Below, one piece after another: positions 1 to 7,589 of a stretch of DNA of 64,000 bases (position 1 is the stretch's first letter; each line of letters starts with the position of its first letter). Origin of the DNA: Lentzea albidocapillata subsp. violacea (GTDB taxonomy: Bacteria; Actinomycetota; Actinomycetes; Mycobacteriales; Pseudonocardiaceae); assembly GCF_900100275.1 (NCBI RefSeq), contig NZ_FNET01000001.1:372001-436000 (forward strand), given 5' to 3'. The translations under genes and the position numbers were made by a program. The notes beneath the pieces were generated by a model, which was not told the DNA's origin, searched no databases, and saw only the letters and a program-made list of their open reading frames with translations.

Positions 1-137
1 GAACTGCACCACGATCACCAGCCATTCTGGCATCACGCCCCGTGCTCATACCCCACTCGCGCCGCCGGGCAGGAATCAGTTTACCGTGACGTGAGGGTAG
101 AGTTCTGGCTGGATGTTGCCTACCTGAAGGATCACGA

Positions 138-1751
138 ATGACCACCGCCACCCCGGCGACCGCCTTGTCCGTAACCGTGCTCGCGGAGGCGGAACGCAGG
201 CGCACCTTCGCGGTGATCAGCCATCCGGACGCGGGCAAGTCGACCATGACCGAGGCGCTGGCACTGCACGCGAAGGTGATCACCGAGGCGGGCGCGGTGC
301 ACGGCAAGGCCGGTCGGCGTGGTGTGGTGTCGGACTGGATGGAGATGGAGAAGGCGCGCGGGATCTCCATCACGTCCGCCGCGTTGCAGTTCTCCTACCG
401 CGACTGCGTGATCAACCTGCTGGACACCCCCGGCCACGCCGACTTCTCCGAGGACACCTACCGGGTGCTGTCGGCGGTGGACTGCGCGGTCATGCTGCTC
501 GACGCGGCCAAAGGCCTGGAGCCGCAGACGCTCAAGTTGTTCGACGTCTGCCGGTTCCGCGGCATCCCCGTGATCACCTTCATCAACAAGTGGGACCGCC
601 CCGGCCGGGCCGCGCTGGACCTGTGCGACGAACTCGTGGAGCGGATCGGGTTGCAGCCGATGCCGCTGACCTGGCCGGTCGGCGACGCCGGCCACTTCCG
701 CGGCGTGCTCGACCGCCGCAGCGGGCACTTCGTGCGCTATCAGCGCACCGCGGGTGGTGCCACGGTCGCCGGTGAAGAGCACCTGCCGGCTGGGCAGGCG
801 GAGGCTGAAGAAGGCGTGGAGTGGACACGGGCCCGCGAGGAAGCGGAGCTGCTCGGCGCGTCCGGCGGCGAGTTCGAGCTCGAGCGGTTCCTCGAAGCCA
901 CGGCGACACCGGTGCTGTTCGGGTCGGCGGTGCTCAACTTCGGTGTGCGGCAACTGCTCGACCTGCTCGTCGAGATCGCACCACGCCCTACCGCGCGGCC
1001 GGACGCCGCCGGTAGTCCGCGTGAGCTGGACGCACCGTTCTCGGCGTTCGTGTTCAAGGTGCAGACCGGCATGGATCGCGCGCACAGGGACCAGGTCGCG
1101 TTCGCGCGCGTGTGCTCCGGCGTGTTCGAGCGAGGCATGGTCGTGACCAACGCCGCCACGGGCAAGCCGTTCGCCACCAAGTACGTACAACAGGTCTTCG
1201 GCCAGCAACGCTCCACATTGGACACCGCCTTTCCCGGCGATGTGATCGGGTTGGTCAACGCCACCGCGCTGGGCGTGGGCGACACCCTGCATTCGGGAAA
1301 ACCCGCGGTGCGGTTCCCCGGTCTGCCCAGCTTCGCCCCGGCGCACTTCGCCGTCGCGCGACCGGCGGACCTCAGTCGCACCAAGCAGTTCCGCAAGGGA
1401 ATCGAGCAACTGGAGTCCGAGGGCGTCGTGCAGGTGCTGCGCTCGTTGCGTCGCGGCGACGGCGCGCCGGTGTTCGCCGCGGTCGGCCCCATGCAGTTCG
1501 AGGTCGCCGCACATCGCCTGGACGCGGAGTTCAAGTCGCCCGTGCGGCTCGAACCGTTGCCCTACACCGTCGTGCGCCGCCTGGCCGACCCCAAGCAGCG
1601 GTCCCTCGTGGACGGCAACCGCACCGAGGTGCTCACCCGCACCGACGGCATGGACCTCGCCCTGTTCGTCGACTCCACCGCGCTGGGCGTCATGCGGCGC
1701 CTGCACCCCGAGGTACGGCTGGAGCCTCTCGTCGCGGGAACCGACGACTGA
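138..1751 (+). CDS. prfC: peptide chain release factor 3 (RF3)
   Basis: Translational GTPase that recycles RF1/RF2 from the ribosome after peptide release; cytoplasmic. The 537-residue length is normal for RF3. The G-domain is intact: P-loop SHPDAGKST near residue 29, the MEKARGISI switch region, DTPGHADF (G3) and NKWDR (G4), followed by the RF3-specific domains II and III ending in YTVVRRL. The ATG follows AAGGA with about 7 nt spacing. It is apparently monocistronic, since the next open frame on this strand is only a gene remnant. Function is assigned from family knowledge and is very secure. Confidence 0.96.
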   Translation: MTTATPATALSVTVLAEAERRRTFAVISHPDAGKSTMTEALALHAKVITEAGAVHGKAGRRGVVSDWMEMEKARGISITSAALQFSYRDCVINLLDTPGHADFSEDTYRVLSAVDCAVMLLDAAKGLEPQTLKLFDVCRFRGIPVITFINKWDRPGRAALDLCDELVERIGLQPMPLTWPVGDAGHFRGVLDRRSGHFVRYQRTAGGATVAGEEHLPAGQAEAEEGVEWTRAREEAELLGASGGEFELERFLEATATPVLFGSAVLNFGVRQLLDLLVEIAPRPTARPDAAGSPRELDAPFSAFVFKVQTGMDRAHRDQVAFARVCSGVFERGMVVTNAATGKPFATKYVQQVFGQQRSTLDTAFPGDVIGLVNATALGVGDTLHSGKPAVRFPGLPSFAPAHFAVARPADLSRTKQFRKGIEQLESEGVVQVLRSLRRGDGAPVFAAVGPMQFEVAAHRLDAEFKSPVRLEPLPYTVVRRLADPKQRSLVDGNRTEVLTRTDGMDLALFVDSTALGVMRRLHPEVRLEPLVAGTDD

Positions 1752-1856
1752 CCGGTCCTCGCTGGGGGAGAAGTCCTGTTCTCATTCCGCTCCGACGACC
1801 GGCTGGTCGGACGTGAGCGTGGTAGGCAGGCGGTGCCAGGTGGGTAGTCCAGGCGC

Positions 1857-1970
1857 ATGACGACCACGCAGATCCGCGACACCGAGGCCGTCGACCGCTA
1901 CCGCCGCGCCTGCGACTACGCGGCCGCGGCGATGATCTACCTGAAGGACAACGTGCTGCTGCGCGAGCTG
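1857..1970 (+). pseudogene. phosphoketolase N-terminal remnant
   Basis: The frame opening at ATG 1857 encodes about 38 residues that match the extreme N-terminus of xylulose-5-P/fructose-6-P phosphoketolase, including the YRRACDY and IYLKDNVLLRE stretch (family form: YWRAANY, IYLxDNPLLRE). The family is about 800 residues long, so nearly all of it is missing. The frame then runs as unrelated sequence to a stop at 2087, inside the end of the convergent usp gene. A near-perfect direct repeat, GTAGGCAG(G)CGGTGCC, lies just before (1822-1837) and just after (1972-1986) the fragment. This looks like a deletion scar. The match is by eye from family knowledge. Confidence 0.55.
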
Positions 1971-2021
1971 AGTAGGCAGCGGTGCCCTCACCGAACGACG
2001 CCCGCCACCGCCGACCTGGGG

Positions 2022-2900
2022 CTAGCTTTTCCGGCGGACGACGGCCACCGGGCACGGGGCGTGGTACAGCACGGCGTGGCTGACTGAACCGAGCAGTGCT
2101 CGCCTGACGACTCCGCGGCCGTGGCTGCCGACTACGAGAAGCCCCGCGTCGTCGGCGACCTCGAGCAGTGCCTGCGCGGGTCCGTGGAACGACACGTGGT
2201 GCTTTACGCGGACGTCTGGATAGGTCTCCTGGTGTCCGGCCACGCAGCGCGCGATCACCGCTTCGGACTCGGTGCGAACCTGATCCCAGTTGTAGCCCCA
2301 GTCCTCCAGCGGTGCGAGTGCTTCGACCGGCATGTCCGACCAAGCGTGGACGGCGATCAGGTCGCGATCGTGGCGCTCTGCGAAGCCGAAGGCGAAGTCG
2401 ATGGCTGCCGCGCTGGTGTCGGACCCGTCGACCCCGACCACGACGGGGCCTTCGCTCGCCTTCGCTTCGCGCACGACCACAATCGGACGTTTGTGGTGGC
2501 CGGCGAGGTCGGCGGCAGTGGATCCGAGCAGGGCGCGGTTCACCCCGGACCTGCCTGACGAGCCGACGACCAGCATTTCCGCGTCGCGGGCGAGGTCGTC
2601 CAGCACGTCGGCGGGGTGGCCGTACTCGACGCGGGTCGTGGTGCCGAGGCCCGGCGACAGGCGAACGCACTCGGCGGCGAGGTTGGTCAGTTCGTTCTCG
2701 GCGTGCGCGCGTACGGACTCCTCGGTCACCGCCATGGGCAACGGTGTGGACAGGGGCGTGTAGACGAGTTCCGGCACCGGACCGCGGATCACGTGCACGA
2801 GCAGCAGTTCGCAGTGGCGGCTCGCTGCTTCCTTCGCGGCCCACAGCGCGGCCGTGCGTGCGGCTGCGGATCCGTCGAAACCCACCACGATCTCGGTCAT
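2022..2900 (-). CDS. universal stress protein with two Usp domains
   Basis: Cytoplasmic UspA-family tandem-domain protein of 292 residues, the usual length for actinobacterial double-Usp proteins. Each half carries the ATP-binding signature G-x2-G-x9-G-[ST]: GSSGRSGVNRALLGS in the first and GSHGRGVVRRALLGS in the second. The first beta strand reads IVVGFDGS. The start codon is preceded by GGAGGTGACACGAG on the minus strand. Such proteins usually respond to hypoxia or energy stress in actinobacteria, often beside phosphoketolase genes, which fits the phosphoketolase fragment next door. The specific stress is not evident from the sequence. Confidence 0.93.
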   Translation of the reverse strand: MTEIVVGFDGSAAARTAALWAAKEAASRHCELLLVHVIRGPVPELVYTPLSTPLPMAVTEESVRAHAENELTNLAAECVRLSPGLGTTTRVEYGHPADVLDDLARDAEMLVVGSSGRSGVNRALLGSTAADLAGHHKRPIVVVREAKASEGPVVVGVDGSDTSAAAIDFAFGFAERHDRDLIAVHAWSDMPVEALAPLEDWGYNWDQVRTESEAVIARCVAGHQETYPDVRVKHHVSFHGPAQALLEVADDAGLLVVGSHGRGVVRRALLGSVSHAVLYHAPCPVAVVRRKS

Positions 2901-2967
2901 CTCGTGTCACCTCCAGAGTGTCGCCGCGGCTACCCGGATCACGTTTCCGGAAGACCCGCGGCTGTGG

Positions 2968-4008
2968 TCACTTCCCGCGGTCCGCTGTGCGGCGTTGCTC
3001 CCGATTCCCCTCGGCGGTACGCCGTGCTCGCAGTGAGCCGGAGTGAGCCTTGGCGGACGGGTCTCGCTTCGTCTTGACCAGGCTGGCCACCGTCACGATC
3101 GCGAGCACCACGACGATCACCGCGAGACTGAGCAGCGTGGGGATCTCGGGCACGCTCTCGTCGACGTCCTCGTGCGCCCACTGCAGGATCAACTTCACCC
3201 CGATGAACGCAAGGATCAGCGACAGCCCGACGGACAGGTACACCAAGCGGTCCAGCAGGCCCTGGACGAGGAAGAACAACGCGCGCAGGCCCAGCAACGC
3301 GAAGGCGTTGGCGGCGAAGACGACATAGGGCTGAGCGGTGATGCCGAAGACCGCGGGGATGGAGTCGAGCGCGAAGAGCAGGTCGATCGTCCCGATCGCC
3401 ACCAGCACCAGGAACAGCGGCGTCACCATCCGCCTGCCACCCTCACGGGTAAACAGGTCACCACCCGCGTAGTCGTCTGTCACGGGCAGCACCCGGCGCG
3501 AGGTCTTGACCACCACGTTGTCCTCGATGTCGGGGTCCTCGTCCCGGTGCCGGAACAACTGCACCGCCGTGAAGATCAGCAGCAGGCCGAACAGCAGGAA
3601 CACGAAGGAGAACAGCGACAGCAGCGTGGCACCGAGCGCGATGAAGACCGCTCGCATCAGCAGTGCCAGCACGATGCCGAACGTCAGCACCTTGTGCCGG
3701 TGCTCGTCGGGCACCGCGAAGGTCGTCATGATGATCACGAACACGAACAGGTTGTCCACCGAGAGGCTCTTCTCGACCAGATAACCCACGAAGTACTCGG
3801 TGCCCGGCCCACCGCCGTAGTGCAACGTGAACCAGACGCCGAACCCGACGGCGATCGCCACGTAACCCACCGACCATGCGGTCGCCTCACCGATCCCGAC
3901 ATGGTGGGGGCGCTTCGCCGCCACGATCAGATCCACCGTGAGCAGCGCCATGACAAGACCGATCGTCAGCAACCAGGTCAGCAGGCTGATGTCGAGCTGA
4001 GCGCTCAT
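2968..4008 (-). CDS. TerC/Alx-family integral membrane protein
   Basis: Polytopic membrane protein of 346 residues with about nine hydrophobic segments and the TerC signatures SLSVDNLFVF and IDLLFALDSIPAV, whose acidic residues within membrane segments are thought to bind metal. Family members are linked to tellurite resistance, manganese export or metalation of exported proteins; the substrate here cannot be told. The C-terminus is a basic, charged tail. A canonical GGAGG ribosome binding site (4012-4016) precedes the ATG, and a perfect GC-rich hairpin sits directly upstream of it in the leader. It is transcribed in the same direction as the usp gene, 67 bp away. Confidence 0.93.
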   Translation of the reverse strand: MSAQLDISLLTWLLTIGLVMALLTVDLIVAAKRPHHVGIGEATAWSVGYVAIAVGFGVWFTLHYGGGPGTEYFVGYLVEKSLSVDNLFVFVIIMTTFAVPDEHRHKVLTFGIVLALLMRAVFIALGATLLSLFSFVFLLFGLLLIFTAVQLFRHRDEDPDIEDNVVVKTSRRVLPVTDDYAGGDLFTREGGRRMVTPLFLVLVAIGTIDLLFALDSIPAVFGITAQPYVVFAANAFALLGLRALFFLVQGLLDRLVYLSVGLSLILAFIGVKLILQWAHEDVDESVPEIPTLLSLAVIVVVLAIVTVASLVKTKRDPSAKAHSGSLRARRTAEGNREQRRTADRGK

Positions 4009-4017
4009 GTCACCTCC

Positions 4018-4051
4018 GTGAGCCGCCGGAGCATGCGCTCCGGCGGCTCAC
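4018..4051 (-). promoter_or_regulatory. perfect 15-bp hairpin abutting the terC ribosome binding site
   Basis: Arms 4018-4032 and 4037-4051 are exact reverse complements (GTGAGCCGCCGGAGC and its complement) around a 4-nt loop. Read on the minus strand, the hairpin ends one or two bases before the GGAGG of the TerC-like gene. It could be a terminator for upstream transcription or a leader element affecting translation. No T-run follows. The conserved elements of the yybP-ykoY manganese riboswitch, common upstream of terC genes, were looked for and not seen. Confidence 0.6.
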
Positions 4052-4368
4052 GGGTACCCAGTCACACGGTGTTGACCACACACGAGAAGGCGGGGCGCGT
4101 CCTGTGTGGCCGATGTCGTAGGTCAAGGCGTCCATCGTCGATTTGCAGGCGGCCGGCACGTCGATGCCGAGCTTCCCGCCGAGGAACGTGCCAGCCGCGT
4201 CGAAATCCCTCCACCGCCCGGCGACGACCCTGGGGCACCTGCTCGGTCACGGGACGGATGTCGTCACGAAGCACATTCCCAGGCTCCCGATTCGATGGAA
4301 CCGATACGTGAGTTGGCTCGCCCACCGGGTAAGCCCGAAGGACCTCGACACTGAGGAGGCATTTTCTC
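4052..4368. other. gap without a convincing gene
   Basis: Several frames are open here only because the GC content is high. One minus-strand stretch over about 4080-4215 reads as protein-like sequence (DFDAAGTFLGGKLGIDVPA and following) but has an upstream stop and no start codon. It may be a decayed gene; I could not match it to a family. Confidence 0.3.
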
Positions 4369-4557
4369 GTGAAGACGATCAACCACCGGCCTGGGCGTAC
4401 GGGTCGTCGTGCCGGTCCGTCGTTCATGCCCGCGGCGGTGACTCCCGCACCGCCTGATCCCGCGATCCCGGATCCGGCTCCCGGCCGGCCGGTGCCGCCA
4501 GATCCTGATCCGGTGCCGCCCAACCCGCTTCCCGGACCCACACCGCCGCACGAGTAG
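4369..4557 (+). CDS. small proline-rich hypothetical protein
   Basis: GTG-started frame of 62 residues with GAGGAGG about 9 nt upstream, so it has a credible ribosome binding site. The first 20 residues are basic (NHRPGRTGRRAG) and the rest is a Pro/Asp repeat-like tail (PDPAPGRPVPPDPDP). There is no membrane segment and no recognised domain. The reading frame ends at TAG 4555-4557 and continues open in the same frame to 4746, see the next entry. It may be a real small basic/Pro-rich protein or a fragment; the function is unknown. Confidence 0.4.
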   Translation: MKTINHRPGRTGRRAGPSFMPAAVTPAPPDPAIPDPAPGRPVPPDPDPVPPNPLPGPTPPHE

Positions 4558-4746
4558 CAGTGCCGCCAGTGGTCAGGTTTGTGCCCGTGCCGCCACGGGC
4601 ACACCGGCGAGGATGGATGGCTCGGTGGCCGCTGGGCGTGCTGCTGGCCGGAACCGGACGAGGCTCTCAGCATGGTCGACGAGATGCTCGCGGATCTCTA
4701 TCGCCGGCGTCAGCTACTGGCCGAGTTGGTCAACTCCCAAGACTGA
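4558..4746 (+). other. Cys/His/Trp-rich open frame directly after an in-frame TAG
   Basis: This continues the frame of the preceding small gene across its TAG stop. It encodes about 62 residues rich in Cys, His and Trp (GLCPCRHGHTGEDGW, then RWACCW), followed by an amphipathic helix-like end (MVDEMLADLYRRRQLLAELV). The CxC-H-H-CC spacing is suggestive of metal binding. Possible starts are TTG 4579 or ATG 4672; neither has a good ribosome binding site. It may be a small protein, or the second half of one gene split by a nonsense mutation. Confidence 0.3.
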
Positions 4747-4843
4747 GCGCCTCGTGCGGCGGCTGGTCAACCGAGCACGCGAAGCTGATCGGTGGTTCCA
4801 CCCTCCCGAACCGGGTACACGTGCTGGGAAGGAGGTCGACATC

Positions 4844-5350
4844 ATGATTCTGCGCCGAGTTGCCCGGCCGCTGCTGGCGGCCGTGTTCGTGTCCGGTGGT
4901 ATCACGACGCTGCGCAACCCCACACCACCGACCAAGGCCGCGGAGCCCGTGCTGGACAACACGGTCGGACGGGTGCGGGACTCGTTGCCCCAGCAGGTAC
5001 CGACCAATCCGGAGACGCTGGTCAAGCTGGACGCCGCGGTCAAGATCGGCGCCGGCCTCGCACTGGGCTTCGGCAGGTTCCCCCGCCTGGCCGCGCTGCT
5101 GCTGGCGGGCAGCCTGGTGCCGACGACGGCTGTGCACCGGTTCTGGGACTTGGAGGATCCGGGGGAACGGACCGAACAACAGATCCACTTCCTGAAGAAC
5201 CTCGGCCTGCTCGGCGGCCTGCTGATCGCCGCGGCGGACACGCACGGCAAGCCGTCACTGGCCTGGCGCGGCAAACGGACGGCCCGAGACGCCGGCAAGC
5301 GGGCGCACGACGCAGCAGGCGCGATCCCAGCCGTGGGTCGACTGAAGTAG
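4844..5350 (+). CDS. DoxX-family membrane protein
   Basis: Small membrane protein of 168 residues with the DoxX layout: RRVARPLLAAVFVSGGITTLRNP at the start, then KLDAAVKIGAGLALGFGRFPRLAALLLAGSLVPTT, then LKNLGLLGGLLIAAAD, giving about four hydrophobic segments and a charged C-terminal tail. The start was set at ATG 4844 because AAGGAGGT ends 7 nt before it; the frame is open further upstream to 4613. DoxX proteins act in redox or sulfur metabolism at the membrane in some bacteria, but the role of this one is not evident. It stands alone on this strand. Confidence 0.85.
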   Translation: MILRRVARPLLAAVFVSGGITTLRNPTPPTKAAEPVLDNTVGRVRDSLPQQVPTNPETLVKLDAAVKIGAGLALGFGRFPRLAALLLAGSLVPTTAVHRFWDLEDPGERTEQQIHFLKNLGLLGGLLIAAADTHGKPSLAWRGKRTARDAGKRAHDAAGAIPAVGRLK

Positions 5351-5522
5351 CAGTCAACGCGACCTCACGGCGCAACTCGTGCTTGCGCCTGGACGGCGAA
5401 GACCCGCCGGACGACTGCTTCCGCCGTAGCCTCCCGTACTTCGCCTGCCGGCGCTGGGGCACCGGCCCGCAACAGTCGTACACGCGTGTGGTCAGGCATG
5501 CGGCTGCGCCGATCTGGCGAGG

Positions 5523-6257
5523 TCAGGAGACGGCCGCGTCGAGCAGGTCGGCCAGTTCGGCGGGCGCCGAGAGCATCGGCCAGTGCCCCGTGGGCAGGTC
5601 GAAACGCCGCCATGGCGGCTGGTTCAGGTAGGCGAGCATCGGAATCCCGGCATCGAGCAGGGCCTTGAAGTCGTGGCAGGCGACCAGGACGCGGTCCACG
5701 CCGGGACCAGGGTCGGCAGGGTCGGCGAGGCGCTGGGTGTAGGTGCCGAACGGATGCGGAGTGGCACGCGCAAGCAGACGCTCCAGCTCGGGCTCGTCGA
5801 GTCCGTCGAGGCTGCTGGACGAGCCGAGAATGTCGATCGGCGGCATTGCCAGCTGCCACCCGTCCCCAAGGGCGTTGACCTGCTGACGCAGCTGGTCGGC
5901 TACCTGCGGTGGCATGAGGTCGAGCATGCACATGCCTGGGCCGAACGGGGCGCTGTCCACGTAGACCACGCGCTCCAGCCGGTGGCCGAGGCGTCCTGCG
6001 GCCCCGGTGACCGGAGCGGCGGCGTAGCTGTGGGCGACCAAGGTGATGTCACGCAGGTCCTGCCGCTCGACCAGATCGGTGATGTCGCTGATGTGGGTGC
6101 TCAGGTTCGTCTGAGGACCGCCCAGGTCGGCGCGCTCGGCCAGGCCCGTCAGCGTCACCGCTACCGCGGTGTGGCCGCGCTCCCGCAGAGCGCGAGCAGT
6201 CTCTTCCCAAGCCCATGCCCCGAGCCAGGCGCCGGGAACCAGTACGAAGGTAGCCAT
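5523..6257 (-). CDS. alpha/beta-fold hydrolase
   Basis: 244 residues, complete alpha/beta hydrolase of the small esterase type (salicylate esterase/MES-like): oxyanion region FVLVPGAWLGAWAWEE at the N-terminus, nucleophile elbow AHSYAA near residue 96 (the usual form is GHSYGG, so both flanking glycines are alanine), and the catalytic His in TGHWPMLSAP near the C-terminus. Substrate is unknown. It is divergent from a WYL-type regulator 80 bp away, which probably controls it. Replacement of the elbow glycines is unusual but the serine is retained. Confidence 0.9.
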   Translation of the reverse strand: MATFVLVPGAWLGAWAWEETARALRERGHTAVAVTLTGLAERADLGGPQTNLSTHISDITDLVERQDLRDITLVAHSYAAAPVTGAAGRLGHRLERVVYVDSAPFGPGMCMLDLMPPQVADQLRQQVNALGDGWQLAMPPIDILGSSSSLDGLDEPELERLLARATPHPFGTYTQRLADPADPGPGVDRVLVACHDFKALLDAGIPMLAYLNQPPWRRFDLPTGHWPMLSAPAELADLLDAAVS

Positions 6258-6337
6258 GTGATCTCCCTGAAGTGCGGTGTCCGCGGGAGCGTAAGCTCAA
6301 TACAGGACACAATCCGCCCTCAAATATTGGGTGATTC

Positions 6338-7312
6338 ATGTCGCATCCCCTCACTCGTGTGCTGACGCTGCTGGAACTCCTCCAGTCCCACGCTCGACTC
6401 ACTGGAGCCGAACTGGCCGAGCGCCTCGGCACCGACGTCCGCACTGTGCGCCGATACACCGCGCAGCTGCGGGACCTCGGTATCCCTGTGGAGGCAGAAC
6501 GCGGCCGCTACGGCGGCTACCGACTGGCCCGCGGATACCGAATGCCCCCGTTGGTCCTCACCAACGACGAGGCACTTGCTGTTGTCCTGGGCCTGGTCGC
6601 CGCGGAACGCCTCGGCATGGGCACCACGGTGCTGGCCAGTGCAGGCGCCCTTGCGAAGATCGAGCGGGTGCTGCCGCAGGCGCTGCGCGAACCGCTCGCC
6701 GCCATCCGCGAATCCCTCGCATTCACCGGCAACGCCGTCATCGGGCAAGCCCCGGGGGCCGGCATTCTGCTCGCTCTGGCCCAAGCCGCCCGCATCTGCA
6801 CGACGGTCGCCATCAGCTACCAGTCGTGGCGCCGGCAGCGCACCGAACGCGATGTCGATCCCTACGGCGTGGTCTTCCACCACGGGCGCTGGTACCTCGT
6901 CGGTTACGACCACCTCCGAGACACCCTGCGAACCTTCCGCGTCGACCGCATCGAGTCCGTTACCTCCCAGGCCCGCGACTTCACCGCCCCCAACGGCTTC
7001 GACCCCGTCGCCCACCTGACTTCGGCTCTGGCGCAGGTTCCCTACCGCTGGCAAGTCGAGGTGACCATCCATGGACCCATCGACGCGATCGCCCGCCGAC
7101 TGCCCCGCTCGGTGGCAACTCTCACCACCGCCACCACCGGTGTCCTTATGCACGCCCGCGCAGAACGCCTCGACGGCATGGCTCACCTGCTCGCCTCCCT
7201 GGAATGGCCGTTCACCATCCACCGCCCCGACGAACTACGCCAAGCCCTCAAGACACTGGCCAGCGAGCTCGCCGAAGCCGCAGAGCGAGATCCGGGAGAA
7301 CGACGGTCGTAA
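6338..7312 (+). CDS. HTH-WYL transcriptional regulator
   Basis: 324 residues. The N-terminus is a DeoR-like winged helix (LTGAELAERLGTDVRTVRRYTAQL) with the wing-like RGRYGGYRLARGY motif typical of YafY-type regulators. The middle carries a WYL domain (FHHGRWYLVGYDHLRDTLRTFRVDRI), which senses a small ligand in this family. A C-terminal WCX-like segment follows. It is divergent from the alpha/beta hydrolase, so the 80-bp intergenic region is its likely target. The ligand is not known. Confidence 0.92.
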   Translation: MSHPLTRVLTLLELLQSHARLTGAELAERLGTDVRTVRRYTAQLRDLGIPVEAERGRYGGYRLARGYRMPPLVLTNDEALAVVLGLVAAERLGMGTTVLASAGALAKIERVLPQALREPLAAIRESLAFTGNAVIGQAPGAGILLALAQAARICTTVAISYQSWRRQRTERDVDPYGVVFHHGRWYLVGYDHLRDTLRTFRVDRIESVTSQARDFTAPNGFDPVAHLTSALAQVPYRWQVEVTIHGPIDAIARRLPRSVATLTTATTGVLMHARAERLDGMAHLLASLEWPFTIHRPDELRQALKTLASELAEAAERDPGERRS

Positions 7313-7589
7313 CGCCGAACCTCATGCCCAACATCCCTAGCGCCGCGTCGAGCGGTGCGATCGCAGAATCCGCCGGCTTGGTCCGCACGGACTGGCACTG
7401 CGGCCGTCCGGACCTGGTTGGCGGACCGCAGGTCAGCGACACCCAGGCCCGCCAACCCTCGGCCGGACAGGACACGTCGATTGTCGCGGCGAGAGCGTCG
7501 GCGAAGGCGTCGGAGGCTTGGCCTCGGACCTTCTGTTTGTCGACCCTGTCCATCCAAACGGGGCAAGTCCAGTTGCCCGGCGCGATCGC

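Noticed and set aside
4009..4110. yybP-ykoY manganese riboswitch before terC
   Set aside because: The conserved GGGGAGUA and CCCUGA elements are not in the leader.
7248..7553. Minus-strand frame of 101 codons between WYL and SARP genes
   Set aside because: No ribosome binding site, overlaps the WYL gene end and shows no recognisable domain.
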